NCBI GenBank assembly: GCA_949825025.1
Contig: OX463779.1
Span: 23,108,816 to 23,172,815 of the forward strand
Reading direction: 5' to 3'
DNA from: Siphlonurus alternatus
Lineage: Eukaryota > Arthropoda > Insecta > Ephemeroptera > Siphlonuridae
Length of the DNA stretch: 64,000 bases
Positions 34,693 through 47,232 of this stretch are shown here, piece by piece. The notes under the pieces were generated by a model. That model made no database searches. It was given only the letters and a program-made list of their open reading frames with translations, and was not told the origin of the DNA. The position numbers and the translations under genes were made by a program. Each line of letters starts with the position of its first letter. Positions within the stretch are counted from its first letter, which is position 1.

Positions 34693-37600
34693 TCACTTCT
34701 TGGCAGGGACAGCTGCGGCAGGGGCATCGGCCTCGCGCTGGTACGATTGCAGCAGCTCTTGCTTCTTCTGCGTGATACGCTCCTCTCGCCGCTTACGGGC
34801 AGCCTTCACCTTTTGTCTCCTCGCCTCAGCCTGGTCCCTGTAGCGCAAACAAAAAAACTTAGCACATGCAAACACTAGAAAAAAAAACTGTAATGACATT
34901 GAGTGAAGAAAAAATTTCTGACACTGCAGGGAATTTCCCATGACATTACACAGTTATAGCAATTAACACTAGTGTAAAGGTAATGCGTTGCAATAGTAAT
35001 TCAGTTAAAAGTTTGGTAACGTGGGACTCCTTGCTTACAATAGCTACAAGAGATTATTAACTATTCCTCACCTAAGGATTAAAATTAAGAACAACTTAAA
35101 AAAAAAGCAATAGCTTTCTACAATTCAAATAATTGTAATAATAATATGTAGTAACTAATGAGGGCTATGTTTTTCTTAAGATTCAATGTATTGAAAACAT
35201 AACCGATTTTGGTTTACATAGTTTCAATATCTAACCGGAAAATATTTTATGTTAAGTCATTCAGCCCCAGTTTGCCCACTTACACAAGCATTTTCGTCCT
35301 GGTCTTCTCAGCCTTCTTCTTGTGAATGTACTCCATGAGGACACGCTTGTTCTTGAACACGTTTCCTGCAACACAAAGACTCAAATTTAGAGTTTTGCTC
35401 AGTAAGGTATAGCCACAAACTATGGTAACTGTACTGTATGCGTTTCACATCCAGACTGGCATACTGAGTCAGTTTTAGTTGCTTATGTCAAATGACCTTC
35501 TATTCATAGACTTAAAAAATAAATCACAGTAATAAAACTGACAGATGATGTTTCAAATATCTTGCAAGTGAATCTAATATTCTATGTTTTTTTAATCCTT
35601 AACAGTTATTACATAATAATGTTTTGAAGCAATTAGACCATAAAAATATTTTTAGTGTCCATATTTAAAAAAAGTTTTGTTCAAGGCCAAAAATAGCTTT
35701 ATAATAAGTTAGTTTCATGATGTCCCTGTCTGAAGTATCGTAATGAAGGGTTTAGACTGTTAATAGGTTCTTCAATTTAGTTGTTGACGTACCCTTTGCC
35801 TTCATGTACAGCTGGTGGTATAAATGCTTGTCAATTTTCTTGGCTTCCCTGTATTTTTTCAGAAGTCGCCTCAACACTCTCATGCGGTTGATCCAGAGCG
35901 TCTTGACAGGCATACGAGCGTTTGCCGTACCCTTCCGCTTGCCGTGGCCACAGTGCCTGCCCTTACGACGAGCCTCTGTATTCTTGCGGACACGAGCACG
36001 CGAGTGGACTGCCACAGGCTTCTTGATGATCAGACCATCCTTGATCAACTTGCGGATGTTTTGCCCTGTAATCAGCAGATACCGTTAACACCTCTAAAAG
36101 TCAAAGAACATTTGAATAAAAAAATGTATACAATTTATATTGCACTTTTTTTCAGAAAACAAATAGAAAGGATCGCTAAATTTTAACAAAAAAATTTGGG
36201 GGACAACAAATTTTTACTTTTCAAAGAAAATGCCTTTGAAGGAAGCTACTATAGCCTTCAGAGAAATGGTAAATCTTCCACTAAGCACAGTTTACTGTTC
36301 AATTAAACATTTCAAATGTTTTATTACCTGCCTCCACCCCTCTAGTCTGATTGTGAGAAAAAAGGAAAAAGGAAGAGAAGAATAGGGGAGGGGGAGGCAC
36401 ATTTTTTTTTTTGCACAAATATCAAAAACCAGGGAAAGAAATTGGTCATTCTTTCATCCCGTAGGAGTTATTTCAAAAAATATTTAAATCTCACAGCAAA
36501 TAAAAATTGCAAATACATCAGTATGTGTATGTATATATTACATCATACTACACCAAACAATAGTTCACTTACTGGAGTTGGCATTAGCGATTTCATTGAT
36601 TTCATTTGGATCCAGCCAGACCTTTTTCTTGCCGCATCTCATAACAGAGGAGGCAAGCCTCTTCTGAAGCTTGAGGGAACTGTAAATAAACATGGCAAGG
36701 CATAAATATTGAGTAAACTAGGGCGATGAAGTAACGGAAATTGAAGTATTTGCTGGAAACTTTACGACAGGCTGCTGACTTTGGAAGTACAGTAGCAATC
36801 AGAATTAAATTTAACCACATCAAAAGAACATTCACAATGCTGGAAAAATTAGCATTACAATCAGCAGACTGCAAATTAGTCAACTAGAAATAGCTGCTCC
36901 TTAGCTGCAGCCAGCACATGCATGTCAAACAGTGAGTGTTTATATCTTAAAGATCTTTCACACAATCAAAATTTGCAAAGAAAACACGCAACAACACGCC
37001 ATTGCAAATGTTGCCATAGAACCTTGCGTTCTATGGCGCTCAGTAGAAAAATCAAACTCATCTTGATTTTTCACCGGCAACCATGTATGTACATCCTGTA
37101 GTAAATTTCGAGCATGTGAAAGAACCTTTACACATATGCCATAGTAGCAGCTAAAATGTCAGTGTTAAAGAGGATCAACATTGGAAACTTCCTTCAGACC
37201 AAATTTTTGAAGCAGGTCGATGTGGTATTCCATCATAAACGACCAAATAGATATAGACATTTTTGGAAAGTATGCGTATCATACAATATGTACGAACAAA
37301 GTGATTGATTGGCAATATTGGCATATTTATTTTATGCCCTTGGGCTACGGGTATGCAGTATCATATGCATACAGTATGCATACACATTATCAACACAAGG
37401 CATGCACTTGTTTGATCATGAAATCGGCCGTGTGGGCCCGTGTGCCTCCAATATCATACGAGGTGGAAAACCAACTATGATATGCATATTTCCACTTCTA
37501 GTTAAGGTTTTTTATAGCAGGGTAATTAATAGTCTTGGTTTTTGGTGACCATGCATGCCATGATGCCCATGATACATAATTCAGTTTCGTTCGCACTTAA

Positions 37601-37925
37601 CGACAAAAAAGCAACTAGTCCATCAACTAACAAATTGCAAATATAAGCGATACGGTCAATGGAACAGAAAAGTAATAAAATTGCTGCATAGAAATACGAT
37701 TATTGCAAGAAGGCACCATGTGCCATGTGGAGCTAACACATGCATTAGGTGCCGACTGCCGACAGGTAAACTGTTTGACATATTTGGTGCTACTGATGTA
37801 TAAATCCGTACGTCTGCTTAAATAATCACATGCAGCAGGCAATTAATATTAAATTGACAAAATTTATGATCAGAAAACTATGAAAAACAAGGAGAAAGTA
37901 AGAAATTAAGATTGACAAACCTCAT
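34693..37925 (-). CDS. RPL19: 60S ribosomal protein L19 (eL19), five exons
   Basis: Exons in order: 37925-37921 (ATGAG only), 36573-36679, 35793-36065, 35284-35365, 34693-34837. Introns are GT-AG, phases match, and the product is 203 aa, within the metazoan eL19 size range. It is a structural component of the large ribosomal subunit. Diagnostic blocks: [74 protein letters not shown], and the basic C-terminal helix [15 protein letters not shown]. The minute first coding exon (start codon plus two bases) followed by a 1.24-kb first intron is common in ribosomal-protein genes. The C-terminus has an alanine/proline-rich tail. Introns showed no clear box C/D snoRNA in the right orientation. Confidence 0.98.
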
Positions 37926-37990
37926 GGTCCCCGGCCGACGTGAAACGTGGTAAGAACTAAAATGGCGGAATCAAAACAGGAAACGATGAT
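37926..37990 (-). promoter_or_regulatory. RPL19 promoter and short 5' UTR
   Basis: A YY1/Pho-type motif AAAATGGCGG lies on the + strand at 37959-37968, about 35-45 bases upstream of the ATG. A pyrimidine-rich TTCTTACC on the minus strand near 37949-37956 could be the terminal-oligopyrimidine transcription start, giving a 5' UTR of about 25-30 nt. Both are typical of ribosomal-protein genes; the start site is inferred. Confidence 0.5.
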
Positions 37991-38410
37991 TTTAGAATTT
38001 ATAATTAATAAAAATTTGATTATATTTACTCTTACTCCAAACAATAATATATTTTAAAAATAATATATATTAATGAACATTAAAATACATCAGTTTATCG
38101 TTGATGTAAAAAATAAGTGAGATTAGCTGCTACTTTGACAAATAACCGCGAGATTCAACTGTTTTTTTAAACAGCCTAAATTTGCCAACATTTAATAAAA
38201 TTATTAATTATATTATATGAAAATGCATGAAGGATGAATCTCACTTAATTGTCAGTAGATTGATATCTAGCGTACCGCCTGAATGCAACAAGACTTGCAG
38301 GGGACTTAAAACTCACCATCAATAGGTGGCCGGCATATATACAAATTTTGAAGCGATCGAGAATCTCTCTATCTTAAAAATCTTAATTAATTAATGCCAT
38401 GGTTGGTATA
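37991..38410. other. intergenic upstream of RPL19
   Basis: AT-rich. No further gene or repeat recognised. Confidence 0.4.
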
Positions 38411-38758
38411 CGGGTCTTTCACCATACGTCACAAAACAATATGATGTCATAATTGTGTAGGCAAAACATTGTCAGCGGCATAGCAAATATGTGTTAAAGT
38501 TTGTCTCGAAATTAATTTCTCCTGACGATTTGTATAATTTCTCGTAGAATTTTCTTTCATAAATGGGTGACAAGAAGAACCAATGCTAGTGAAAAAAAAT
38601 ATTTGGCGACCAAAACTGTTATGAGAAAAGAGGTGTTGTGAGTAATGTTAACACGCACAGCATAGGATTTTAGAGTTTTCTGCCTACATCCCGAAGCTCT
38701 TCGGGCGGCTTCGGGCATCCCCGTGCTACCCAAAATGTAAACATATATAAAATTTCCG
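38411..38758 (-). mobile_element. TA-flanked MITE, CGGGWNTT family, second copy
   Basis: The inverted counterpart of 16079-16417. It begins CGGGTCTTTCACCATACGTC and ends AATTTCCG, with TA on both sides. It lies about 0.5 kb upstream of the RPL19 start codon. Confidence 0.8.
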
Positions 38759-39618
38759 TATACTGACCAAAAAAAGTTGATAGTTTTAATTTGTCAATAT
38801 TTCAAAAGGGCCAAAAGGCACGAGAATTTCATACAGCATTCTATGACAATTTCCTGATTTTATATGAATTTTTAAAACCTAGAGCTCGATCTCAAAAATG
38901 ACGTCATATATATAATATATAATTATAATATAGCATTAATTGAATCTTAATTGGGAATTTAAAATATATCAGTTAATTATATAACATTACCAAATCCCCA
39001 TGCATACTTAAAATTGAAATGTAACCAAAACTTCATTTGCAAGGTTTTTAGGTGCTATATACGAATCACGATAGTGAAGGTTTCAAATTCCTACCTGAAT
39101 AACTTTTCATTTTAGCAATGTTAACTGATGCATTTTCCCATTTAAGATTCAATGCTATGACGTCGTAAAAAAAAAAGTTTTAAAAAAATTCATATAAAAT
39201 CACAAATTGTCGTAGAATGCTCTAATAGGGCTCGTTCTTCATGGAATTCACAGTACTATTTATTATTATTGCTAACTCAAATACCGGTCAGTACCCCATT
39301 ATCATGCAGTTTTGTGAAAACTTTGAGGTAGAAGTTTAAGTTTTAGAACATTAAAATATCGATTTTTTTAAATTTATTTAAATATTTCATTTGATTCGTT
39401 TGCAGGGAAATATATTCGTTTGACTCCAGCAGTAACTGAGATTAATCGTTAAATGCAACATGCATGGTTATAATAATACCCTAATTACCCTATAATAGCT
39501 AGGCCTATAATATATATTAATTATACAAATTTAAAGTACGCTATATCATAGAGAATATAGAGATCGACGAGGTAGAATAGAATAGAAAGCAATTTGCTTC
39601 ATTGCGGCGAGGTTTAGA

Positions 39619-39807
39619 CAAGCCCAGGGCTAATCCTCTATTGAACCGGGTAAAGTCTTATGCACTCCCGCCGACCGTTACAAAAAAATTTTGATTGTTG
39701 AATTTTGTTGAATTCTGATTGGCTTCTAAGCCAATCAGAATTCAGAATTTGGTCTCCATAAAAAGCCGGAAGGGATGGTATCAACAGAGGATTAGCCCTG
39801 GGCAAGC
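39619..39807. mobile_element. palindromic MITE with inverted CCAAT boxes
   Basis: CAAGCCCAGGGCTAATCCTCT pairs with AGAGGATTAGCCCTGGGCAA (one base dropped). The central hairpin is ATTCTGATTGGCTTCTAAGCCAATCAGAAT-like, that is, two CCAAT boxes facing each other at about 39714-39743. No ORF. Confidence 0.75.
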
Positions 39808-39889
39808 TCACTCTAACACCAACCGCCAATAAAATACAGTACGTGTACATCCTATATATTGATCATCCAGATCATCGTCCTTAATTTTG

Positions 39890-39951
39890 TCATATACTGG
39901 GGGGGGGGGGGGGGGGAGCTGCAGCCTCCCAGCCCCCTGGATCCACGCCTG
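39890..39951. mobile_element. truncated end of the CAGGCGCRGATCCAG hAT-like MITE
   Basis: A run of G followed by GCTGCAG, CCTCCCAGCCCC and CTGGATCCACGCCTG. This matches one terminus of the family at 2356 and 13656. The partner end is missing. Confidence 0.65.
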
Positions 39952-41072
39952 CTATTTAGTGTTATATATATTATGTATAAATATATATTTATACTGCATG
40001 TAATTGTATATCATGATGGTGGATGCCTGCATTATATATAATCTAGCTATTATATAAAAAAAGTACATGTACAATGTATGTTGTACACAATAAACAATAA
40101 TTTAATTTACACTATATATAATTATGTACTAGAGCTACTAAGAGTTTTTCCTAATACTTTAAAAAAAAAACATATACTCGATACAGTAAAAAAAGAAATT
40201 TTATTGATTAATGAGATGACAGCTAGCTAGAATATAAATATGTTACAGCATAGATGTAGATTACATTACAAACACGTACATATATAATATATGATATATT
40301 ATATGTAATATTATGATGGCCGTCTAAACCCCAGATAAAATACTGATCTGGTGCCTATTACATATCACATTTTACCATTTGGCACCACTAAATTGTTAAA
40401 GACATTATTTTTTTAAAGTACTTGGCCATTAATAAAAACAAACGTTTAAGTATAATTTATACAAAATCAAGGGTCTAGAAGGCGCAGTTTTGCAGATTAT
40501 ATTGAAAAGGATGTGAAAGGTAATATAGTAACATTTAAAAAAAAAAAAAAAAAGTTGAAGATTTCCTGAGTTTCAGAATAATTTTATATAAATATTTGAT
40601 TAATTAATTATCAGTTTATTTGGTTTGAGAAAAATAGCAGCACAAAAATTACTCTTTGAAAAACACTTATTCTCATTTAAATAGATAGTTGACCAAGTTA
40701 AAAAAAAAAAGTTGACACTTTGCATTGGTAACACAATAAAATATTCTTGCATGGAACTAATAAATTAGATAGACCAAATAAATATTAAATTTAAGATAGT
40801 TATATTATAGTCTACATTGGTCTGTGGCCCATTAATTTTGTAATTAATTATCAAGAACTCAATTGTCATTTTAAATAGCTTTTACGACAAAAAAAAAAAA
40901 TATGTCCAAGTCTTATAAAGAAATATTTGAGCACTCTTGGTTGGGCCGGTGGGAAAAATACATAAATACACAAGTTATAATACTACGAGACAGTTAATGC
41001 TGGACCCTAGCATGCTGCAGGGCCGCTATCACACAGGTCTGTGGGCGTGCACAGTTGCGAAGAGAGTGGACA

Positions 41073-43990
41073 TCACCCGGAGCACACCTCAGAATGGTCA
41101 TCCCAAGCAGACACCTATAGCAAAATGAATACGTCAATTAGTTTGGCTTTCATTATTGAGAAAATTCATACAGAAAATAGCAAATCAAATTTAGTACATA
41201 AATTAACAACACTAATCAGACGCTCATTCAAGAATACTAACTGTAATAGCTAGTAAAAAACAACTAGAAAAAAATCCATCCTAAAATCTTGCAATGTAAT
41301 TATTTTTCTGTAACATTTTAGTCATGTAGAAACACCCTGATATATGATATTAGTATAATGAAATCTCTATTTGGTCATACTTTTTACAAATTTATTTAAC
41401 GACAAAGAAATTGGTCGTTGTTGGAGTGAAAATATTAAAAATTAGTAACATCAGGTAATTAAGCACTCTTGATTACAATAAAAGTATAGTATTAATACAT
41501 TAATTTAAATTTTTTACAATTTGAAAATTACATACAGTACATAACATGACACCATATCCCTGACCAGGGAAGCCAGCATTATTACCTCAGCTGTCCACAA
41601 TCCTACCTAATTTACCTAATCCTTTAAATTATATTGCATAAACATGAATTGAAGGGACAGGGTGATAACACTCCATTTTTATTTTCATAGTTGATAATAA
41701 TGTTATCAGAAAAGTCTAGTATATTTTTGTTGAAGAGCAATGCTCATGATGAAAGCTTTTATTGTCTAGAAAATGAGAATTTTAAAATTTAATATTTGTA
41801 AATTATATAAAAATAAACCTCAAGACAGAGGGCATCTGTTTAGATGTTCTGCAATATCGTCCGAACTTGACTCGTTGCCTGGCAACATGAAGAGAGAAGA
41901 GAAAGAATCCTATCTCTATTGGCTTACTAGAAGTAGAATGATTTAAAAACCAAAACGTGGGCATAAGAAAAGAAGAAAAATTTAAAATAAAAAAAGAGCT
42001 CTCACCTGGCACTCCCTGCTGCAGTACCACTGGTTGCCGCAGCCAGCACACACAAACTGCGCCTGGTGGCGGTGGCAGCCCTGACACTCGGGCACTTCTT
42101 CTTCCTCCTCTTCACCGTCCTCATCATCTTGGGCAGGGGCGGGGGCTCTGCGACGACGGCCTCGCATCAGGCTGGCGGCCGGGGCGTCTGAGGGAGCCTC
42201 GTCAATCACTAGGCGGTCACCTCCGTCCTCTCGCTCCTCCTCATCTTCCTCTGGCTCCTAAACCATAGAGTAGTCTGTCAGCACCAAGCAGCAACACTAA
42301 ACCTTGTTGGCTCATCAGTGTAGCAATAATTCATGTAACATTATGATGTAAAGTTAAATAAAGAAAATACAAATTACATTAACTTGTGAACAATTTGAAA
42401 TTAAAATCATCATTTAATCATTTTACAACAACAAAAATTAAAAATTATGAGAAAAAAACACAACTTTGATGAGTTGACTTTGACTTTGATAAAACTATAA
42501 AATAAAAAAATACTGCCAAAGTTTTCATGCAGTCCTGAATTAAATAAATTAATTCTTGTGATATATTGTTACTTACCAGCACAACAACATCCATGGCCTT
42601 TGCTCGAGACTTGGATGCTTGTGACGCCACTGGGGTAATGGTGATCTCTGTGCGACCCTGAATAAAAAAAAAAAAAAACTAGGTTACCACTATGTCAGAT
42701 TACTATATTTTATATAATCATCCACTTACATGATTGTGGTTAAATTATATTTACAAATTAAAATTTGGTTCATTAAAAATTAATCAAAGACAGTAAATAT
42801 TTAATTTTATTGAAACATCATGCAGATTGACTGTACAGATTAAAAAAAAAAAAAATAGAAGCTACTTTGATGTTTAATAAAAAATATCAATTCATAATCA
42901 AATAAAAAATTATAGCATGCACAGAATGAATAATGATAAAGATTTATCATAACTTAACAATTGCATTAATTAATGTACACCTCAAAACAACTAAATGGTA
43001 CCCTTGTACCCTAAACGGTCAACTCAACGTACATATTGCATGGAAGTGCAAAGTTTGAGATATAGCATAAAACTGTTTATTTTTGTTATCTCCTGTAATA
43101 TTGCAAATTTGTATTCATTACTTTTACTAATGGAGCTGCAGAAGTAACAAATCATACATATAAGAGACAACAATTAATTGGGATTCCCAAAAGTGTACAT
43201 CAAATATACGGTAATCTAGTTACATATTTTATATATACTCATCGGAGAAGTTATATTACCTTGGATGGTCCCAGCAAGTCTGCGATAGATACGGGTGGTG
43301 CTGGGAGAGAGGCTGTGCCTTGGCTTGGTGTTGGTCGCTCGGGAGCAGTCAGCAAGCGTGCCAGTGTGGGCGAGAAGTTAGTAGCCCTTGGGGCCTGTGA
43401 GGACTGGTTGCCTGGCTTGGAGAGAATGCCTTGCAGCAGAGAAGAGGCAGGGCCCAGTGCAGGAGCTGGAGGCACAGGGTGTAGTGTCACCTCAGGGTAG
43501 GGCAGGCGGCCCTGACCCTGGTGCTGCTGCTGGTCAGACTGGCTCATCTTGGCAAACTTCACCAGCACATCCTTGAAGCTGAAAAAAAAAGTACCTTGTA
43601 AGTACACAGTAGAAAATCAATTAATGCTAAAAATAATTACATTTTATAAAATTTCTAAAGATTGTTGTTGTTTTTTTAATTACTGTACTACAACATATAT
43701 TTTATTGTCATCCTAATATTCATAAATCTGCACTCATTAATGACTGATTTACAAATAATAAAAAAGCTTTTATTGTATTTCAAGAACTGTATAATAATAT
43801 TAATAATCATCTATTTTTATTATGAGCGTGTTTGATTTTTTCTTTATATTTTAAAGGTGCAAGATGAGATCCATTTCCACGTTATAGCATTACAAACTCG
43901 TTGAATGCACTAAAATTAAAAAATATAAATAAACAAATTAAATAAACAAACAAACAAACAAACAAACAAACAAACAAACAAACAAACAAA

Positions 43991-44021
<31 letters not shown>

Positions 44022-45593
44022 AATAATACGAGTAATAAGGAAAATTTGAATGATTATTAGTAAAAGGTAAAAGTATTCAATTTTATATAATTATTAATTA
44101 TGAGTAACCATTCCCGCATTCCCGCGATTTTTAACAGACAATTAAAAAAAAATAAGGTAAGAATTAAAAACAAAAACATTAATAAATTCTAAATAAACAA
44201 TTAATTACATAAACAAATAAAAATATTAAAAAGTTAAATGCAAGAAGCTGTGATTCTTAAAAATCGTAATTATGAAGACACGCTCACCTGATGGACGGTT
44301 CAGCCTGAGGAACACCGCTGCGCGAGGAGTCAGCACTTGAGGGCCTTGAGTTGTCGGTGCCTGGTCGGTGAAGTGCCTCGCTCAGCAGAGAGCCCAGCTC
44401 TGACATCTCAGAGGGCGCGGGAGATCCCCCGGGCCCAGTTGGCTTCAGGCGACGTCCTCGACGGGGTACGGCCTCAGGGTGGCGAGATCGGTAGTCAGCA
44501 ATAATAGAGCGCACATCTAAGATGGGTCCCTGCCTACCCTCACCAATCACTGAATTAGGAGCACCGTTCACTGTGGGTTTGGGCAAAATTGGTCTAGGTC
44601 GCGATCCACCTCGACGAGGTTCTAGCGACATGACTGCACGCCGACGTTCCAGTCGTAATAACATTTCTTCCTTGAGGGCACGAAGTCTGATCACTTGGTT
44701 CCATTCACGTTCCTTAGCCTCGGCCAAAGCACGCAGCATGTTCAGTTCACCACGCAGGGACTCTGCGCACCGTGCTGCCTCCTCGGGTCCATCTCCTGAG
44801 GCGACGTCTACAAAGGAACGCACCATACGCTCACGGTCATCCTCCTCGTCCAGCTGCTCATCGTCATCTGCAAGTCCTCCTCGTCTTGCACGCTTGCCGC
44901 TAATTTCACCCACTTCTCCAAGACCTCGCTTCGAACCTAGACGCACACGCAGCTCTTCCTCTTCCTCGCTACCACAGCCACTTGACGTGGCCTGCTCCAC
45001 TGGCTCTTCCTTCACTGTAAGTCCAAGCAAGAAAAATGTTGTAATTATTTAAGTGTGTTATAACTGCATTATAATAATATATATATATTATATTACATAT
45101 ATATTATAAAATACTTTTTTTTTATTGAGAAACGAATAGAATCAAATCCCGATAAAGTTTTTAATAAATAGCTGAAAATAATTTTTATAGAATGTGATAA
45201 AACTCGACAAAACTTAAAAAAATAAAATCGAACTAAGAAAAGGAATAAAATTTGTATTACAACATGAATTTCTAACGTCATCTCAAACGACAATACTCCT
45301 AGAATACAAAGTGACATGTCTTACCTGTTGCAGTTCCATCTCCTCGGAAGACGAGAGGTCTGGCCGCCTCGTCCACGTCCACCTTGACCGAGACGAGCGC
45401 TGCAGCTGCCCGCGCCACACCCTCGCCCTCGCTAACGGCCTCGTCACCCTCTGGACCACGAGACACCCCGTTCTCTTGCACGGGGGGCACGCGGCGGGGT
45501 GGAGCGTCCAGCGAGGTGGCACGGCTACGAGCCTTGGCCGGCCTGGGAACTGAAGCGCCGTCCATCACCGGCATCCTCCGCAAGAGACCCGCG
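41073..45593 (-). CDS. MYND zinc-finger protein, six exons found, 5' end missing
   Basis: Exons in order: 45325-45593, 44288-45014, 43260-43578, 42577-42657, 42006-42257, 41073-41114. All introns are GT-AG with consistent phases, giving about 562 aa. The first listed exon starts with the last base of a codon, so an earlier exon exists or translation starts at an internal ATG (45574 or 45565). The N-half is charged and low-complexity, with a likely KRARR nuclear signal and a long helix (SLRGELNMLRALAEAKEREW then VIRLRALKEEMLLRLERRR). The middle is proline/serine-rich; an acidic run precedes the C-terminus. The last 40 residues form a MYND finger with the CxxC-CxxC-YCSREC-WxxH-xxxC pattern, split by the last intron after RECQ. 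MYND fingers bind proline-rich peptides in transcriptional co-regulators, so a nuclear role is likely. I do not recognise the orthologue. Confidence 0.87.
41541..41600 (+). repeat. dispersed repeat fragment, copy 2
   Basis: Counterpart of 7511-7570 (see there). Lies in the last intron of the MYND gene. Confidence 0.5.
43941..44022. repeat. compound (CAAA)n(TAAA)n microsatellite
   Basis: About twelve CAAA units followed by about eight TAAA units, in a MYND-gene intron. The switch from C to T at one end is the usual decay pattern. Confidence 0.95.
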
Positions 45594-46196
45594 CTGAGGC
45601 AAACATAATCACATCGTCACGGACGTCACGGTAATTATCAATAATTGAAAGGGGAAAAAAATATGTAATATCATCTTTTGTACTCTTTTTTGTCATCCTA
45701 TCCACCCATTGTCTTTCTATCATTTGCAGGTTACCGTTTTAAATATTAATTAAATTAAGTCATGAATTTATTTATATAATTTTTTTATAGTATAGCTACT
45801 AAGACCTCTCAAATGCAACATAAGCATGATTCCAACAAGTGCATATTGTCTCTCGGAATAATTAGCGTGTCTGAATTAAATCAAGGTTGTATCGACAATA
45901 AATCGATATTATAGTGACGTACAACGGCGACGTCAGAACCGCCATCATTGCCTTGTGGGTATGCAAACTTCTTTACTTTTCAATTAAGTAATTCAGAAAA
46001 TAATAGAGGTTTAAAAAAATCTTTGCCTTTATTCTTCCGCACTATAATAAGTTTTAATGAAAATTGTCGTTTGTTAGCAAAATTACGTATACACGCGTTA
46101 CACGCGTAAACTATAGAGATATACATAAAAACACAAAATATTCATTCCTGTGCATGCATGCATTGCATTTAAAATTTAAATATTAAATTTGTTTTG

Positions 46197-46260
<64 letters not shown>

Positions 46261-46798
46261 ATAAAAAAATGTTCATAAGATAACAATAAATGTTTTATTT
46301 ATACCTCACATATCTAAGTACATGTTTGATCAACTACTATATTAATTATTATTGTATTCTTTATAATCGGATTACCTAACCTGTAGTCTGTTTTCTGAAT
46401 AAATATAATATATAAAATAAAATATATTGTACATTGTGCTCGCAAGTATAGTTTGTGGACAGTCAGAGCGATGCATGAATTTATACTTTCTGCCGAGCGC
46501 ATGCAACTTTCGCAGACAGCAGCAGAGTGGTGGGGTCAGGGCCTCGCGAGACCGCCGTCCAACAATCGCGCTCGTCGCCATTGCAGCTATAGCTGAGGCA
46601 ATCTTCGCAACAATACCTATTGTTGACACCACGCTAGCTTGGGATCCGGTCACTTCGAGGAGCAACTGACACACCCATTGTTAGTGAGCACCAGGGAGCA
46701 CCAGGGAGCAAGACCATCATGCGACACATGAACTTTTGTCATGTATCTATTATAAATTAGGCATTCATATATAGATCAAGTTTTTTTAAACTAGTGCT
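45594..46798. other. upstream of MYND exons; one GC island
   Basis: Contains the (TA)n tract at 46200 and a GC-richer island at about 46440-46730. A minus-strand frame there begins MATSAIVGRRSREAL after an acceptor-like TTGCCTCAG, but it has no donor that fits the phase of the exon at 45593. The island also carries a short tandem duplication GAGCACCAGG near 46686-46708. Unresolved. Confidence 0.3.
46200..46258. repeat. (TA)n microsatellite
   Basis: About 58 bases of alternating T and A. Confidence 0.95.
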
Positions 46799-47232
46799 AT
46801 GTACAAATCAGCCAAGATATATGACTTTCTACCATCCAGTCTTAGAAATATTAAAGCTGATAAAGCATTTAAAAACATGTTAAAACGAATTTTAATTGAA
46901 AAGAAGTTTTACTCAGTCAAAGAATTTTTTATTAGTGCTTAATTATCTGAAAACATAATCACGAACTCTTAATTTAATTTATATTATTCTACATAAGATT
47001 TCAGTTTAATTCAAATTAATATAAAAAATTGTATTTTAAATTATTTATTATGGTAATAAATATTTATTATTTTGTATATTATAGTTGTAAATGTATGTTA
47101 TTTGTGTGCATTGTGATTGCTTTGTTGTATGTTGCTTTAGATTGTTTTTCTTTTATATAATAACATGATCTGACAAGTAAAAGTTCGTCTATGTACAACC
47201 TAAACGATTGAATAAAGGATTTGAATTTGAAA
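46799..47232 (+). pseudogene. 3' remnant of a non-LTR retrotransposon (LINE)
   Basis: The frame from about 46802 to the TAA at 46939-46941 reads YKSAKIYDFLPSSLRNIKAD and then FKNMLKRILI..FYSVKEFF. This resembles the end of the reverse-transcriptase ORF in many arthropod LINEs (LP..IR.IK...FK..LK..L....FYSV.EF). An AT-rich 3' UTR follows, ending in AATAAAGGATTTGAATTTG. The 5' portion is gone, as is usual for target-primed insertion. No intact protein remains. Confidence 0.65.

Larger units (their letters stand above)
38759..41072. other. intergenic between RPL19 and the MYND gene
   Basis: AT-rich, with the palindromic element at 39619, a damaged hAT end near 39890, and the 3' UTR of the MYND gene. 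TTTATT at 40200-40205 could be its poly(A) signal on the minus strand. No other gene seen. Confidence 0.45.

Noticed and set aside
35804..36186. plus-strand frames over the RPL19 exon
   Set aside because: Antisense shadows of a clear eL19 coding exon.
34838..37920. box C/D snoRNAs in RPL19 introns
   Set aside because: Looked for box C and box D pairs on the transcribed strand; the one ATGATG-type motif near 35543 is on the wrong strand and lacks a partner.
44522..45052. 176-codon plus-strand frame rich in Ser and Arg
   Set aside because: Antisense of the large MYND-gene exon. The minus strand fits splice sites and phases on both sides; the plus frame does not.
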